Source: Fasciola hepatica (Eukaryota; Platyhelminthes; Trematoda; Plagiorchiida; Fasciolidae). From it: DNA of 64,000 nucleotides. Positions within the stretch are counted from its first letter, which is position 1; each line of letters opens with the position of its first letter. The position numbers were made by a program, and so were the translations under genes. The stretch lies in the NCBI GenBank assembly GCA_948099385.1, contig CANUEZ040000165.1:6584501-6648500 (forward strand), read 5' to 3'. Below, piece by piece: positions 1 through 12,161 of the stretch. The notes under the pieces are model-generated. The model did no database searches. It saw only the letters and a program-made list of their open reading frames with translations, and was not told the origin of the DNA.

Positions 1-140
1 ATCTCAGCGATGCCATGCTCACGGGCAAATCACAAATCTTTTGAAATGCATACAGTTACCAAGCCAGTGTATGCAACTTCGTCGGCCTGCAGCAGTATAG
101 CTCAAATCCACTACGAGTCTATTTTACCCATGCCCCACCC
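1..140. other. Unassigned left edge
   Basis: No coding frame, repeat match or RNA gene is recognised in these bases. If the minus-strand LINE-like stretch at 1.33-2.2 kb was interrupted by the repeat B copy, its continuation would lie here, but I could not see it. Confidence 0.4.
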
Positions 141-1320
141 ACATAGACCTAACCAATCCATTGTTTATTGTCTTCACATATTATCATAACCCACAGCTGG
201 AACCACGTCCAGACTGCAATCTTCCTTTATTTCAGGTTCGTTGTCTCTCACCATCTCAGGTGCCAAATTGGCAAACCAAGGATGTCGCTTTGACTCGCAC
301 GGACAGAGACTCAAGTGGAACCTACCATAGCAACGGGGACCGAAATCAAACCACACAACAGGAGATGCCCCTAATTGCTTATCAGATCGTTCAACATTTT
401 CTAACGCAACGAACACGAATTCCAGTTTACGCGCATGCCGCTTATATACAGCCACACTCGGCTAATTGACCGACACATACTGTGCCCTGCCAGACGAAAC
501 TTACGCATTCGAAACCGTACATTACCAGAAATGACGCTGAATAACACTGAAGGCAAATGCATCAACACGTACATATATATTTGTCAGTGAAACAGCCTAA
601 TAACGCTGAAGTCCATGCGGAGATTTTCCCACTTCATCATCCGTTACCACAGGTTATCCTTCCTCCGATCCGTAGCCGGCTGGAAATTGACTCTCCACTT
701 CTCGAGAACCCTCCAGTTGCGCCTTCTTATTTCTGAATAGTACATGTAATTGGTCTTGAATCTAAACTTACCTCTTTATGGACTGCTGTTTCTCCCACAT
801 CCACCAGTTCACTCTCACGAAATTGGCCTCATGTCCCCTTGATACAAAACTCATTCCGTTTTTCGAACTCCGGTAAATCCGTCATTCAGGGTCTGCATTG
901 TCTTCATGGATCGCTATCCTCTTCGCATGCGTCGATTTTCCCCGCTTTTTCTTCTTGTTAAATATTTACTCCATCTGCAGAACCTTAGTTGGCCTCCGGT
1001 TTCCTTGGCTTGCATCATTCTTGTTCAAAATGCCTCCTTAGCACTGCGTAAACGATTTCTTCGACATCTCCACCGCGCACCACCGCCTAGCCCGGATTCG
1101 AAACTGGTTCAAAACTGCCGCGCAAACCATTATCAGAATGATCCATTCAAACTGTTGCTGTCTATGATTTTCTATCTCTGATACTCTCGACTTTCATACT
1201 TAGAATTTTGTGAATATTTCATCTTATTGAGTAACGTGTTACACCACGATCATGCGTTAGCGCGTGCCTCTCAACCATGGCCGAGAAATATACCAATATT
1301 ATTATTATTAATATTAAAGG
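140..1320 (+). repeat. Interspersed repeat B, copy 1 (degenerate)
   Basis: This matches two longer copies at 6.35-7.86 kb and 52.5-54.2 kb in the same order. It has the hairpin-like CAGCTGGA...TCCAGACTG motif (194-216), a block around 1,085-1,215 containing CGAAACTGG, and the right end 'GCCGAGAAATATACC' followed by an ATT-rich tract at about 1,300-1,316. The middle (220-1,000) is strongly diverged and may contain unrelated sequence. The right end resembles a LINE 3' terminus with a short tandem tail. No conserved protein frame is seen, so it is either a non-autonomous element or a 5'-truncated LINE made only of 3' UTR. Confidence 0.6.
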
Positions 1321-1329
1321 GAAAACCTG

Positions 1330-2200
1330 TGGGGTTTGGCGGGTCGATATCAGACAGGAGTGAATAGGAACAGTTGAGAAATACGGGCCAGTAGGCAGTG
1401 AGAATTGGCTGGAGGGGGGTCCAAAGGGCAGGGTTGAAAATGTGTGAGGAAAAGGGGTGTAGGGTGGTAGATTAAGCTGCACGTTGTGGGAGGGGCAACT
1501 CAAGTTGGGTGGAACAACAAATATGGAGCAGTTAGTATTGGGTGCAGTAGAGATAGTTGTCAGGTTAGGAGCACGATGTGAGACAGAGTGGGCGGCGTGT
1601 GGAGGCCGTATTTTGGTATCGGCAGGCAGTGAGCGCGGCGAATTTGTAGGGACCACCGAAGTGTTGGAGCAAGGGATATTTTTAATGTGGAAACCTTATT
1701 TGGTGAGTTGAGGCGAGTTGATTTAAGAGAAGACAGTTGAATGAAGGAAGTGTTTGTGTGAAGGTTGGGAAAACTGGTAGACCTACCCCTCTGGACGGCG
1801 AGTAGTTTATCAGCGGGGGGAACCGAGAGTGAATCAGAGTTGGGAGTGTACCCAACAGGCGATGAAGTGGGATAGGGAGGCAATAGTTGGCATCTTTTAC
1901 TCGGCGGCAGTAAGAGGAGAGGGGCCGAAATCTCTAGATCAACAGTAATGGGATCAGATTTTAAGGAGTTCAGCGCGGGAGCGGATGAGGAGGCAGTGGG
2001 CGGTTATGAAGAAGCAGGAGGCACGTGTGAAGATAAAGCAATGGGGACTTGAGAGGAGGCGATGGGGCGACCAGCTGTCCGTGTCGAAGGCTCAGAACTA
2101 TCAGGCGTCTTTCTCGTGAGGAAAATCGAGAGAGATCTAGTAATTTCCCTTTGAGGAGTGGTTTTATCTTCGGCTATTTTTGTAAGGTTGGTTAGACCCT
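1330..2200 (-). pseudogene. Ser/Pro-rich LINE ORF1-like stretch (uncertain)
   Basis: Minus-strand frames are open for about 100-145 codons (for example 1,560-1,883 and 1,219-1,656) and are very rich in Ser, Pro and Thr. The style resembles the stretches just upstream of the LINE endonucleases at 7.96-8.2 kb and 43.2-44.0 kb. No zinc knuckle, coiled coil or catalytic motif is visible. The stretch ends exactly where repeat B copy 1 ends, which would fit repeat B having inserted into, or next to, an older minus-strand LINE. Low complexity alone could also produce these open frames. Confidence 0.25.
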
Positions 2201-3070
2201 ACTTCGCGGTTCCCTTAGTAAAAGCGTGATTCGGTCCTTTGTACTGCGGGGACCAATTGCACGTTACTCTTATCCTCAACACTGTACGAATATGTTAACC
2301 AGAACGGTGTTCTGCACGACCCGTGAGAACGAGAAGGCGATTGGGAGAGAAAGTGGTTAGCGTGAATTTGGGGGTGTGCGTGAGAGCGTGCGCAAGAGAA
2401 ACGGTGGTATGGCAACCGCGCTTGGCAGTCAGCGTTCAGTTAAACAATAAACGTGGCAAAAGTATAAACAAAGATGGCGGCCGCTATATTTTCTTCTTTT
2501 CACACGGGGAATTGGAAGCTTCTTTGTTACGCTTTTTGATGAATTCTCTGGCTGATAGGCCATCTGCGGTTCGCATCTGTATTGGACATTTGAAGCTATG
2601 AAGGCTCTTACGCATCCTTGATATTTGACAAGGATGGTGAGCCAAACCGCACGCATTCAACAATGTGTGCTTGACATGCTCGAAGGGTACTCTCCCTGGG
2701 ACATTAAACACGACTGCATAACGAGAGTTCCTTACTCCTGCAAGGACTTCGGATATAGCAGAGTCGATAAGGCGACCAGCCGCTGTCAGGTTTTGTAAGG
2801 CAGAATGTTCGATGCTTTCAGTGATGCACAGCAGGGGGCGAGTTTATATACAGTATCCTCCAACTTCAGAGGCTGAGACTTTATATCTGAGATGCTTTGG
2901 TCTAAAACACCTGTTCTTCCGGAAGCCAAGACTACGAATTCACATAGGGCAACCAAACATTTCTTTAAGTTCGAGGAAGTTTGAATAAGACTATTCTCCC
3001 CAGTAACCGGAGTATGAGTGGATGGGATATTATTGAAAGTCTTTTTTTTTTACTACACCTGGCATTCTGA
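2200..3070. other. No recognisable gene
   Basis: Short open frames on both strands show no known domain. There is a short T tract at about 3,042-3,051. The right part passes into the LINE sequence that becomes recognisable from about 3,080. Confidence 0.4.
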
Positions 3071-3079
3071 AATGTCGAA

Positions 3080-4902
3080 AAGACGCTGCGAGTGAGGTAG
3101 ACAAGTGACGGCAAACTAGAGCCAGGTTCGAATTTACCTCCGAGAAAAATTCTTTGAGTTTCTCTGGGCTACTACTTATAACTCTGGAAGATAACTCATC
3201 AATCACCTCCCCTTCTTGTATAGCCGAAGCCTTCAACGCTTCCTTTGCTTCAGCCATGGCTCCAGCTACTGTCATTGCCCCTCTCCCAACCTCACCACTT
3301 ACCGACTCTGTCCTTTCTACGATACCCTTCGATGCCAGGAGTATTTCCAAGCTACCACCCAACAGTAAACCTTCTCCTCGATTAGGCCCCGATGGCTTAC
3401 CACCAGCTGCACTTGCCAATGTTGGACCAGATCTCCCCCTGTTGTTGCTCAACCTTTTCACTCTTTCACTTAATGGTAGCACCGTACCTGCTAATTGGAA
3501 GCGCTCGGTAGTCGTTCCCATTCATAAAAAGGACCTTTACATGAGGTATCCAATTATCGCCCTATAAACCATACCCCAATCTTATCCAGAATAATGGAAA
3601 AAATAGTTAAAGATCACATTGTTAACTATTTGTTAAGCCTCAACCTGACTAATCGCACCCAACATGGATTCCTCCGTTCACGGTCCTGCACGACTTGTCA
3701 GTATGATTTTCTGGATCCCGTCACCGACTCTGCTGGAAGTGGGAAATATTTTTTTGTTCTTTATCTTGATTTATCCAAGGCATTTGATCGTGTCCCTCAC
3801 CCCCACCTTTTAACAAAGCTACGGTCATTTGGCATTGTCGATCCACTACTTTCTTGATTCTCATCTTACTTATCTCATCGTTCACAGGTTGTCTTAATTA
3901 ACGGACACACCTCTAATCCTAAGCCTGTTACTAGCGGTGTTATTCAGGGCAGTGTTTTGGGCCCCCTGTTTTTCCTCCTATATATAAATGATATGTTTCC
4001 GACAATACTTAATGGCACGCCGTTTATGTTCGCGGACGACATTAAGATAGTCTATGCTCTTTCGCCTGGCAATCTCAGTAATACTATCCCTAAAATCTCT
4101 GCTGATTTAGTCGCTCTTGATGAATAGTGCTGAACCTGGGAGAGGAAATTCTCCTCCGATAAGTGTATTTTTCTTACTCGCAAATGCCAAGTTCCTCCTG
4201 GTTCCTTATGAATCGGCGGTTAACCCATCGACAGCCAGCCCTGAGCAACAGACTTGAGCTTAAGTTATTCTTTCTCTTTCAACTTCTCGGAACCTGCTGT
4301 CTTCCAAACGGTGAAGGCTAAGATGTGTCTTGGTCTTCTGTTCAGATCCTTTCAGCTTAGGCAGAGCATTCTCTACATGTACAAAGTACATGCCGGGCCC
4401 CTTCTCGAGTATTGTCCCCTAATCTTCACTAGCATGAGAAAATCCGACAGGATTATTATCGAATGTATTCAAAGAAGATTCACAAAACAGCTTGTTGGTT
4501 GGTCGTCCAACTTAAACTACAGGGAACGATGCTTATCTCTCAAAATCGAACCACTATGGCATCGTCGCATCAAGCTAAATTTGATATTTCTGTATAAGCT
4601 ATTGACTAAGCAGTCCTATTCCTCCAACCAGTTGTGCTTCTCCCCGGATACTGGATATTCACTCCGGAATAGACAGTATACTATTACCACACCCTCCGCG
4701 AGGACTGTTCTACGCTCTGAGTTCTTTCTCTTCGCGTACTCCAGAATCTGGAATAAACTTCCCTTGCACATCAGATCTTCTCGGCCAAAGTATGCATTCG
4801 TGCATGCTATTGATAAATTCCTTACTGTCACAACTGTTTTGCGATTATTCAACGTTCACGCAACCGAAATTCAAGCTTACGAGATAGGTCTTGACTTTTA
4901 AG
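3080..4902 (+). pseudogene. CR1-like LINE reverse transcriptase relic (LINE 1)
   Basis: Fragments of one non-LTR reverse transcriptase follow in order on the plus strand. The RT entry region 'LGPDGLPPAAL' and 'NWKRSVVVPIHK' lie at about 3,380-3,530. The 'MEKIVKDHI' block and 'QHGFLRSRSC' follow from 3,594, then the block A motif LDLSKAFDRVPH near 3,766-3,800, then 'VTSGVIQGSVLGPLFF'. The catalytic FADD is intact at 4,029-4,040. A C-terminal domain (4,254-4,901) includes 'GPLLEYCPLIF' and 'SRIWNKLPLHIRS'. Frameshifts and stops occur near 3,567, 3,857 and 4,126, so it is dead although the catalytic pair survives. The endonuclease half is missing, so the copy is 5'-truncated. Assignment to the CR1/Jockey group rests on motif style only. 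Confidence 0.88.
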
Positions 4903-5260
4903 CCATTGCTCTGCTTTCTCTCTCTACCTTACCTTCCAAAATAACCTCACCGCTTTAAAAATTCTGATTGCTTTGTTTGACCGCTTCTCCTAGCCTTCGC
5001 TATCGAAATATGTAAGCATGTCTGCGTCCACTAACTGTTTTTCCATACCAACTTATAGGATCCTGCTAATTCAACTTTGAAATAAATCCTTTCAGATGAG
5101 TTCGCATTTATGGAGACCACCGTAATACTCCCCACAGTTTGTCAATATCTCTCACCCACTCCACGATTAATTAACTTTATTTAGTTATATTGCGTCTGCG
5201 GCCCTGAAACCAACCTCAACATTGCCATAAAAACTGCTTCAGTATCCAACCCCCGGTTGG
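4903..5260 (+). other. Probable LINE 1 3' flank
   Basis: No coding potential is seen. It directly follows the RT C-terminus on the same strand and is probably 3' untranslated LINE sequence. It contains an AATAAA hexamer near 5,080. Confidence 0.35.
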
Positions 5261-5261
<1 letters not shown>

Positions 5262-5319
<58 letters not shown>

Positions 5320-5395
5320 CATATATATAATATTTGCATATACAAATATATATATGTACATGTATATATAAATATATATTTATATATATATATAC
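5262..5395. repeat. TA microsatellite
   Basis: About 130 bp of mostly alternating TA with a few C, G and A interruptions. The Tyr/Ile-rich open frames on both strands here are artefacts of the dinucleotide repeat. Confidence 0.97.
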
Positions 5396-5941
5396 TCACT
5401 ACTGTCCTATAGTTATTAACACAATCATGGTGAGTAACTCAACGCTTCTCGATATCTCTCAGTTTACAATGCCTCTCCTCCGCACCAGGTCCCACCACTC
5501 ATACTTCCCTCACCACCTCTGCGATTTCTAACTGGAAAATCCAGTCTGATTCATCGCACTTAGCGTGACTCACTAACTGAACTCAACACCCAGTTATGGC
5601 GTACCATTTCTGCTCCCACCCTATCCCCCAGCTAAGGTTCTTCTGTAATTTCATGCATAACTTGGTCTTTACTCCTGCTCAATGACCACTCTAGGCGAAA
5701 TACTAACTTTCCCATTGAAAGTTCTAGCCACACTTAGGCGTTTCCCCTTTAGTCTCACGTTTCATGGCCTCAATGTGCCTTTAGGATCCGCCGCACCGAT
5801 GAGCCCGTGCTTAACTTTTGTTCTTATTTCCGTTAACCGTTGATCCTCAGCTGCGTCACTCTATCTCACTTTCCTTGCCGTAGTCTTTTGCGTCCGACCG
5901 CTTTCGCATGACCCGTCCGATGATCGCACCCACGTATACAT

Positions 5942-5942
<1 letters not shown>
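5396..5942. other. Unassigned pyrimidine-rich spacer
   Basis: C/T-rich plus strand without a convincing frame. In style it resembles the bodies of repeats A and B, but no specific alignment is claimed. Confidence 0.35.

Positions 5943-6022
<80 letters not shown>
5943..6022. repeat. TA microsatellite
   Basis: About 80 bp of alternating TA with one TG interruption near 5,991. Confidence 0.97.
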
Positions 6023-6024
<2 letters not shown>

Positions 6025-6129
6025 CTTGGGTATTCTCCACTCACTTGTCCCCCTTCCTAACTAGATTGTGCCATTTCACTACACACAATTTGCGTATATA
6101 TAAATAAAACCGTTCCGTCCTTTAGCTAT

Positions 6130-6325
6130 GGGTGCTCGCTCTCACTTAATTTCTGGCTCAGGCTAGAACTCAGCCGTCCCATCTTGCAATTTTGCGCCTT
6201 TCTCGTACACTGAAGCCTTGCCACCCGGATTACCATTCCTTAGTAACTAGGCTTCACTTCTCTACGCATATGCTCATGGTAAGTTAAGACCCCATTCCAA
6301 CCGGAATCCGTATGCCCCTGCCGAA
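6130..6325 (+). repeat. Repeat block C, copy 1
   Basis: It aligns in order with 47,085-47,270. Both include a 'CTGGCTCAG/CTGTCTCAG' start region, 'TAGAACTCA', a 'CAC..AAG(C/T)CTT(G/A)CCAC' region, and a near-identical stretch around 'GTAAGTTAAGACCCCATTCC' (about 6,280-6,300). Copy 1 lies just left of a repeat B copy and copy 2 just left of a repeat A fragment. It may therefore be an upstream module common to both families. Confidence 0.7.
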
Positions 6326-6344
6326 TACCAGCACGTTTGTCCCC

Positions 6345-7852
6345 ACATGAAAAATCCTCATTTTAACACTCAGTGTTTTTCCCCCTTTTTACTGTTTGCC
6401 CTCCTCGACCATATCTGGTGAACTAACCAGACTGTTATCTTCCTATTTTCTCATTCTCCTTCCAGACCATACCATCCACTATTGTTTTATTCCTGGTTCC
6501 CAAACGGACACCCCCTCCTCATCCACCGCCTACCTGATATCGCCCCAAATCTCTACTATCACCCAACTACCCTAGAAAGCTACCAGTCTCCGTCTAGGGA
6601 TCCTTAATAGACCGGTCCACTAGCCAAACGATAACTAATTGTTCGGATAACATAATGTTCATTTTCTTGCTTCCATATAAACGATAATCATAACCCACAG
6701 CTGGAACACTCTCCAGACTGCCGCACTCCTGATCTCTTCCAGATTGCATTGGTTACTTGGGTAGCCATCGACCAAATCGACGTTTATTCCGGATTACCGT
6801 AAGAACTGGACGATTTGATCAATGGTTTAAACCTATACTCTCGCCTGCTGAAGTTACATGGGGCACCGTACACGGATTAACAAAACCTCATGAAAGTCTC
6901 ACCGGATCGCAGAGGTGATTCCTGACACCAACAATCAACACATCCGCTCAACGTCTATTCTTAAGTAATCCAACCCAACAGTTCAATTCTTCCCGCGTTG
7001 CAGTACGAAACCAATGGCCGGAACCCAGCCCTCGCAGCTGTCAACTTCGTCAAACCAGCCCTTTTTTACCTGCTTCCCACAACATTCTACCTGCCACCAC
7101 CTGCAACCAAGGTCTTTACGGAACAGAATACCAGCCATCTGCAGCCAACCATAATTTGATTAACAATTTTCTATCAAATAAAAAAAACATTTTACACTCC
7201 TCCAACTCCTGCCTAGCCGAACCATTGACGTTTGTCTCCACTAATCCGTTTCATTGACAGCTTTTCTTTTCTTTAAAAGTCCGTTATATGTCCATACACC
7301 ATTCATGCTCTTCAAAAGTTCACTGAAGTCCCTGCGAAGCCTTTCGCCTTCATTTGAATTTCCATATGACACTGCAATCACCTGCACAAAAGGTCCATTT
7401 TATTATCACCTTTGAATCACTTGCCTTTATTTCACATGCTTCATGCACAATTAGTTACCCAATGCTGGATCAGTGTCCAATATTCCGCTGGTATCTCTGA
7501 CTGCACTTTGAAAGCCCCACGCTTGCTTTACTTCTAACAATGTTCTTTGGCATCTCTTCCGCCCGGTTACTTGTTAGTGACCATCCATTTGTCGCTTATA
7601 TCAGCAATCCCACAACTGTCCAGCTATCCGCACCGCCCCCAGCGATTTCGAAACCGATTTGGAATTCCCGCCTCAACCATTACCACTTTTATTTACTCAC
7701 TACATGACTTTACTGGTGTATTTCGGTTGCTGTGATTTATAAATTTAGAATTTGTGAATACCTCACATTGACATGTACTGCTGTATACTCTGATCTTGCC
7801 TTGTGCATGTGTATTGACCACGGTCAAGAAATATACTATACTATACTATACT
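6345..7852 (+). repeat. Interspersed repeat B, copy 2
   Basis: It is collinear with 52,505-54,210 over its whole length. Shared landmarks include 'CCCTCCTCATCCACC' near 6,510, the hairpin motif at 6,698-6,720, 'CCATGAAAGTCTCACCGGATCGC' -type text near 6,895, 'ATTTCACATGCT' near 7,430, 'CTGACTGCACTTTGA' near 7,497 and the terminal region 'TGACCACGGTCAAGAAATA' near 7,816. It ends in TATAC tandem units. There is no conserved protein frame. The plus strand is pyrimidine-rich. The family is not one I can name. Confidence 0.8.
7832..7852. repeat. TATAC tandem tail of repeat B copy 2
   Basis: About four TATAC units directly after the repeat B terminal motif. Other B and A copies end in ATT units at the same place, so the tail unit differs between copies. 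This is typical of CR1/L2-type LINE ends. Confidence 0.85.
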
Positions 7853-7959
7853 GAAATGCCCTAAGAAGCTGTAATTTTTAGCATTTCTTAAGATAGCTGA
7901 ATAAAAACTATATCGATAACGGCACGCAATACGACCTGGTGTAGCGCAGACGTAACCCA

Positions 7960-9340
7960 TTGAACCCAGTCACCAAAACCTTCTACAGTCCCGCCTGTCC
8001 TTACCTATTACTTGAAAATCCGACCCCCCACAAGATTATTTTGCTCACCCCGGAAATCTCACTTCCACAAAGGACCACCTTTTTCTTGACGGCAACCCCC
8101 CGAAACCCAGCCTCCCCTGCCTACCAACAACCCTTTCTCCACGTTGCCGGTCCCTTCTTCTAATTCCGATTCAGACTCCATTACTTCAATCCATGAAAAT
8201 CCCGACATTATATGTCCGCTCACTGATATTCGCCACCTTGTTGTTGCTATCCACCAACACCCACCGATGATAGTTCCTACCTCACGCCACGACGATGCAG
8301 CTGCGCTTGTCTTGTTCCTCACTATTGCTCGCTCACTACTGAACAGAGTTCACACTATCCACAACATTTTACTATCTTCCGATTTTGACATCACCGTTGT
8401 AACAAAACCTGGCCAATTGACTCTGCCCTGCCCGTTGCTGGTTACAAAAACCTCACAATGAATCGTCGCCTTCTTGGAGGAGGCTGCCTTATCCATATTA
8501 AGAAAGAGCTTACCTACCATTCCTCCCTCTGATCCAACACTGGACGCAATCCATGACTCACTATGGGTGGCGATTATTCCGGCCAACTCTCTCCTCCACA
8601 TTAGCTGCCTTTGTCAACCACCCAATCCAAAAATCACGGAACACACCCGCGCAAACGACGCTGTTGACCACTTCGCATTATTAGCCTCTTAGTCGAAGCA
8701 TTGCTGACGATTTCAGCGAGCCTAATATCTGCTGAGACACGATGTCATCACCACAATACTTCACGAACGCCTTTTTGACCATACACCCAGGGCACTGTGT
8801 CCAGCACTTGGTGACAACAACCAGAGGAAAGATCACAACTAACCAGGTATTCAACATTGGCCTGTCGATGGTGATAACTACCACCCTCGACCTCTTTCTA
8901 GGCAGTGACCATAGAAAGGCACCTTGCAGATTCACGGCCGGACCCATAGACCCCACACATAGCTCACTCCAACGGCTTCTATACACGGTCAACTGGATAA
9001 ACCTCGAGGACACTCTTAGCTCCCTCATCTGGGACAACGGCTTCCCGTAGCACAACCTTCTGTTTGCTACCGAAGAACTCTATATTAAACTGAACAGCGT
9101 CTTGTCAGCAACTGCCGCCATTGGAACCAACCGCTCTCAAACACGCAGCCCTCTTCTTGCAGGGCTGCGAAATAAGCATGCAAAAGGGCAAGAAAACTGC
9201 GATAAAACCAAATATTTTTCAGCGTTGTTGCAACTCCACTCTCTCTGTGACTGTCAGTCCTCGGACTAATGAACAGTTGAAGAAACAAGAGCCCTCGGCC
9301 TCAAATTCCCTCTACAGGCTATACCGGTTGGCCTGATTTT
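7960..9340 (+). pseudogene. CR1-like LINE 2, ORF1-like leader and APE endonuclease relic
   Basis: A Ser/Pro-rich leader (7,960-8,250) leads into an apurinic-type endonuclease. 'FDITVVTK' lies near 8,380-8,404, and 'GGGCLIHIKKEL' follows a frame change at about 8,474-8,510. 'DSLWVAII' and 'LLHISCLCQPPN' lie near 8,555-8,630. A C-terminal part around 8,880-8,930 includes 'GSDH', the family's conserved Ser-Asp-His. In LINEs this domain nicks the target DNA to prime reverse transcription. At least three frame changes and several stops make it non-functional. The RT half follows downstream, so this is the most complete CR1-like copy in the window. Confidence 0.75.
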
Positions 9341-9419
9341 TAAGGCGCAGAAATCAGGAACAGTCTCCAGAGATACCCCATTTAATTCTAGGAAACAGTA
9401 TGCAGATTCAGTCTGCAGT

Positions 9420-10985
9420 TGGAAAAGCTGAAGTTCTTAATACCTACCTTTCAGAGTCCGTGAATGCTGACGCTACCCCAATTCCGCCCCCAACCCTTCG
9501 TCATCGACCAGGTTTTCTCTGACATTGAATTCGGTTTGAACGAAGGGGCCCCTTCTACTTCTCTGAGTTACACCCTCCCCCAGCCCTGGCTATGACGGTA
9601 CCTTCCCATCGCTCTTTCTTCTTGGTGGAACAGATGTCGCTGCTACTCTTATGAATCCCTATACCTTGTTCTTTAAACGTGGCATTTTTCATCCCACCAG
9701 AAAACTTCAACCTTTGTCCATACCCATATGAAGGTCCAGTGCACGGTCTTTCAAATTATCGTCCCATTGGTTACACCCACCCAGCTGCCAGAATAACCGA
9801 ACGTTTGATTAAACAGCGGATGTTCCATTTTCCCCCGCCCCATAACCCCATTCAAGGCGGTCAACATGGCTTCACAAATTCGCGTTTTTGTCCCACTTGC
9901 CAAGTTGATTTCTTCGACCTGCTGATCACTGCAGCTGGCGATCACAAATCTATAATTATCCTTTACCCCGATATGACAGAAGCATTCGGCCGAATCCCTC
10001 ACCCAAGGTCGTTAAAGAAGCCCTGAGTCCATGGTATCCACGGTCTGCATCTATTGTGGATCACTTCTCAACTATCAGACTGAAGCCAGGTAGTACATGC
10101 TAATGGCCATCTATCACAACCAGTGCCCACCATTAGTGGAGTTATACAAGGAAGTATGTTTGGTCAGCTATTTTTCCTAATCAGTATTGATGATAATCCC
10201 CCGGTTTTGCAGCACGGCACTCCCTTCCTCTTCGCCGATGACATCGATGTCGTTTATGAGCCCAATCATGAAGATTTGATCACGGCTCGGTCTGACATAG
10301 ATAATGTTCTCAAGGAGCTTGCTTAATGGGACTCTTCGTGTCAGATAAAGCACTAGGCTTCTAAAAGCTTCTACTCAACCCATAGTCGTTACGTCCCTCC
10401 CGGAGCCCTGTTGCTGAATCAAGCGTCCATCGCCCTAGGCTCGTCAGTGCGGGATCAGAACTTCAACGGACCAAAAACCTGCAGTCCTCGAAAAGTATTA
10501 TTCCAGACGGCCAGGGCCAGACAGATAGCAGGCCTCGTTCCCAGATCATTTAAAATGAAAAGTTGTGTTCTCCTTGCATCTCAGTCCCATGCAAGACCCC
10601 ATCTAGAATACTGCTTTATTATTTTTCCCCGAATGCCTTAATCGGATAGGGTACGCCTTGAGAAACTCCAGCATACATTTACCAAGAAGCCAATAAGAAA
10701 CTGTGCCACTCTGGGGTGTAAAGAGCGGTGCTCTTCACTAAAACTTGACCCCTTATGGCTTGGACACGTTAGGTTTGAATTGTTTTTTTATATGAAGTTA
10801 TTTACCGTTTTGCTTTATTTCCTATCAGTTCTATGCGGTGTCCCTACCCTGACCTTGTCTTCTTCTCCACAGGGATTTCTGTCTTACCAGTCACAAGTCG
10901 AGACCTGCAATAGGATCCAATTCCTCTCTTATAAAGTGCCCAAAGAGTTGGAATAAGCAGCCCCTGACTATTCTCAAAAGTGCAC
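9420..10985 (+). pseudogene. CR1-like LINE 2, reverse transcriptase relic
   Basis: It continues the endonuclease relic on the same strand. 'LSNYRPIGYTHPAARITERL' is the family's YRP-I block (near 9,745). 'QHGFTNSRFCPTCQ' follows at about 9,860, then a decayed block A 'LYPDMTEAFGRIPHPRS' near 9,960. 'TISGVIQGSMFGQLFFL' starts near 10,126. Catalytic FADD is present at 10,231-10,242. The C-terminal domain (10,411-10,975) shows 'HARPHLEYCFIIF'. The block A lysine has been replaced, and frameshifts near 10,025, 10,325 and 10,640 break the frame. It is the same lineage as the RT relics at 3.1 and 14.3 kb. Confidence 0.87.
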
Positions 10986-12160
10986 CAAAAGCGCAGCTAA
11001 GCAGTACCCTAAAACCGCAAATCATCGTTGGTCACCTGTTGTCTTTGATCAACACCAGCGTATCTGAGGGTCAATCCTGTGAAGTAGGCATCGAACTTAG
11101 GAACCCTAGCTTCCGTCTCCACCTATTCCCTCCATCCCTCAGTTCAGAGGCTCACTCGAAAAAATTGTGATCAGTCCTCAAGTGGTCCTTCTTACTGGCC
11201 TAATTGTCACCGAAGACCAGCTCGAGCCGATCTTCGAAAAAGGGTTTCCGTCACTAGGACCATAGCACCATATCCTAAAACTACAATTTCCTGCCTAATG
11301 GCAGATACCAGACCGACTATTGTTCACGTATACTGCTTACGGTCTATACAGCGGTGGGACACAGTTTGTTACCATTCCTAAGCGTAACTATTTGAAAGCC
11401 TGCCGGTTCTCGCGAATCTGGACAACACCCACGTTCACCTACTGCCACCTAGCCCCAACATGACCCCGATTCATTCGATTCACCTCTAGGTCTTAGCAAA
11501 CATTTCTGAACAGGCACAGAGTGTCACTCTACATAGTATTAGAGCAGACTTATAAACACAGCTTTTCCTTGGCCCAAGGTTTAAGCCCTTGATATTTCCC
11601 CTGGCATCAAATAAACGAGCGGTGGTAAATCCTAGGACTTTCAGTTCCATAGTCCATCACGCAACTTCTTGATTCCTCGTGCTGTCCCATTCATTCTGGC
11701 TCCCACTCCCATCAGGTTTCTGGCTCAGCCGTAACTCTCCTTCCCAGTTATTCCGCTTTAAAATCTCTTGCCCCGTAGGCCCACCTTCCGACAGCTACTT
11801 GTTGGCCGCAGTTCCCTCGTCTTTCATTTTCAGACACGACTGCTAGACCTTGTCACCATGATTTCTAAATCTATGACCCAAATTCGACTACCTTCCTCTG
11901 TCCGTATGAGCCATAATTTCTCCCTTTAGTGCAGCCAACCTCACTCACACCAATCACATCAGCATGGCATCTGGCGGTTTTAGGCACGGTCGGGCGCTGC
12001 CCGAGACTTATAAACATAGGCGAGAGTGTGCCCTACAATACTCTTTGTCCCACCACGTGCGTTTGTCTAGCCCCACTCTATTTTTCCAGCCCACGCGGGC
12101 GAATCCCCCGACGTCGACGGTATATTGTGATAAGCCCATCACACCACGTCTACCACTTGT
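10986..12160. other. No recognisable gene; probable LINE 2 3' flank
   Basis: No open frame with a known motif is seen on either strand. The left part probably belongs to the LINE 2 3' untranslated region. The right part borders the Ty3/gypsy terminal repeat. Confidence 0.35.
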
Positions 12161-12161
12161 T

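Noticed and set aside
3110..3150. GGTTCGAATTT near 3,124 as a tRNA B box
   Set aside because: No A box or cloverleaf fits around it, and it lies at the start of the LINE RT region.
3030..3521. 163-codon minus-strand frame as a gene
   Set aside because: It is the antisense shadow of the LINE 1 RT entry region; the plus-strand translation carries the RT motifs.
5181..5399. Tyr/Ile-rich open frames on both strands (also 5,856-6,044 and 17,506-17,748)
   Set aside because: They are translations of TA microsatellites and have no coding meaning.
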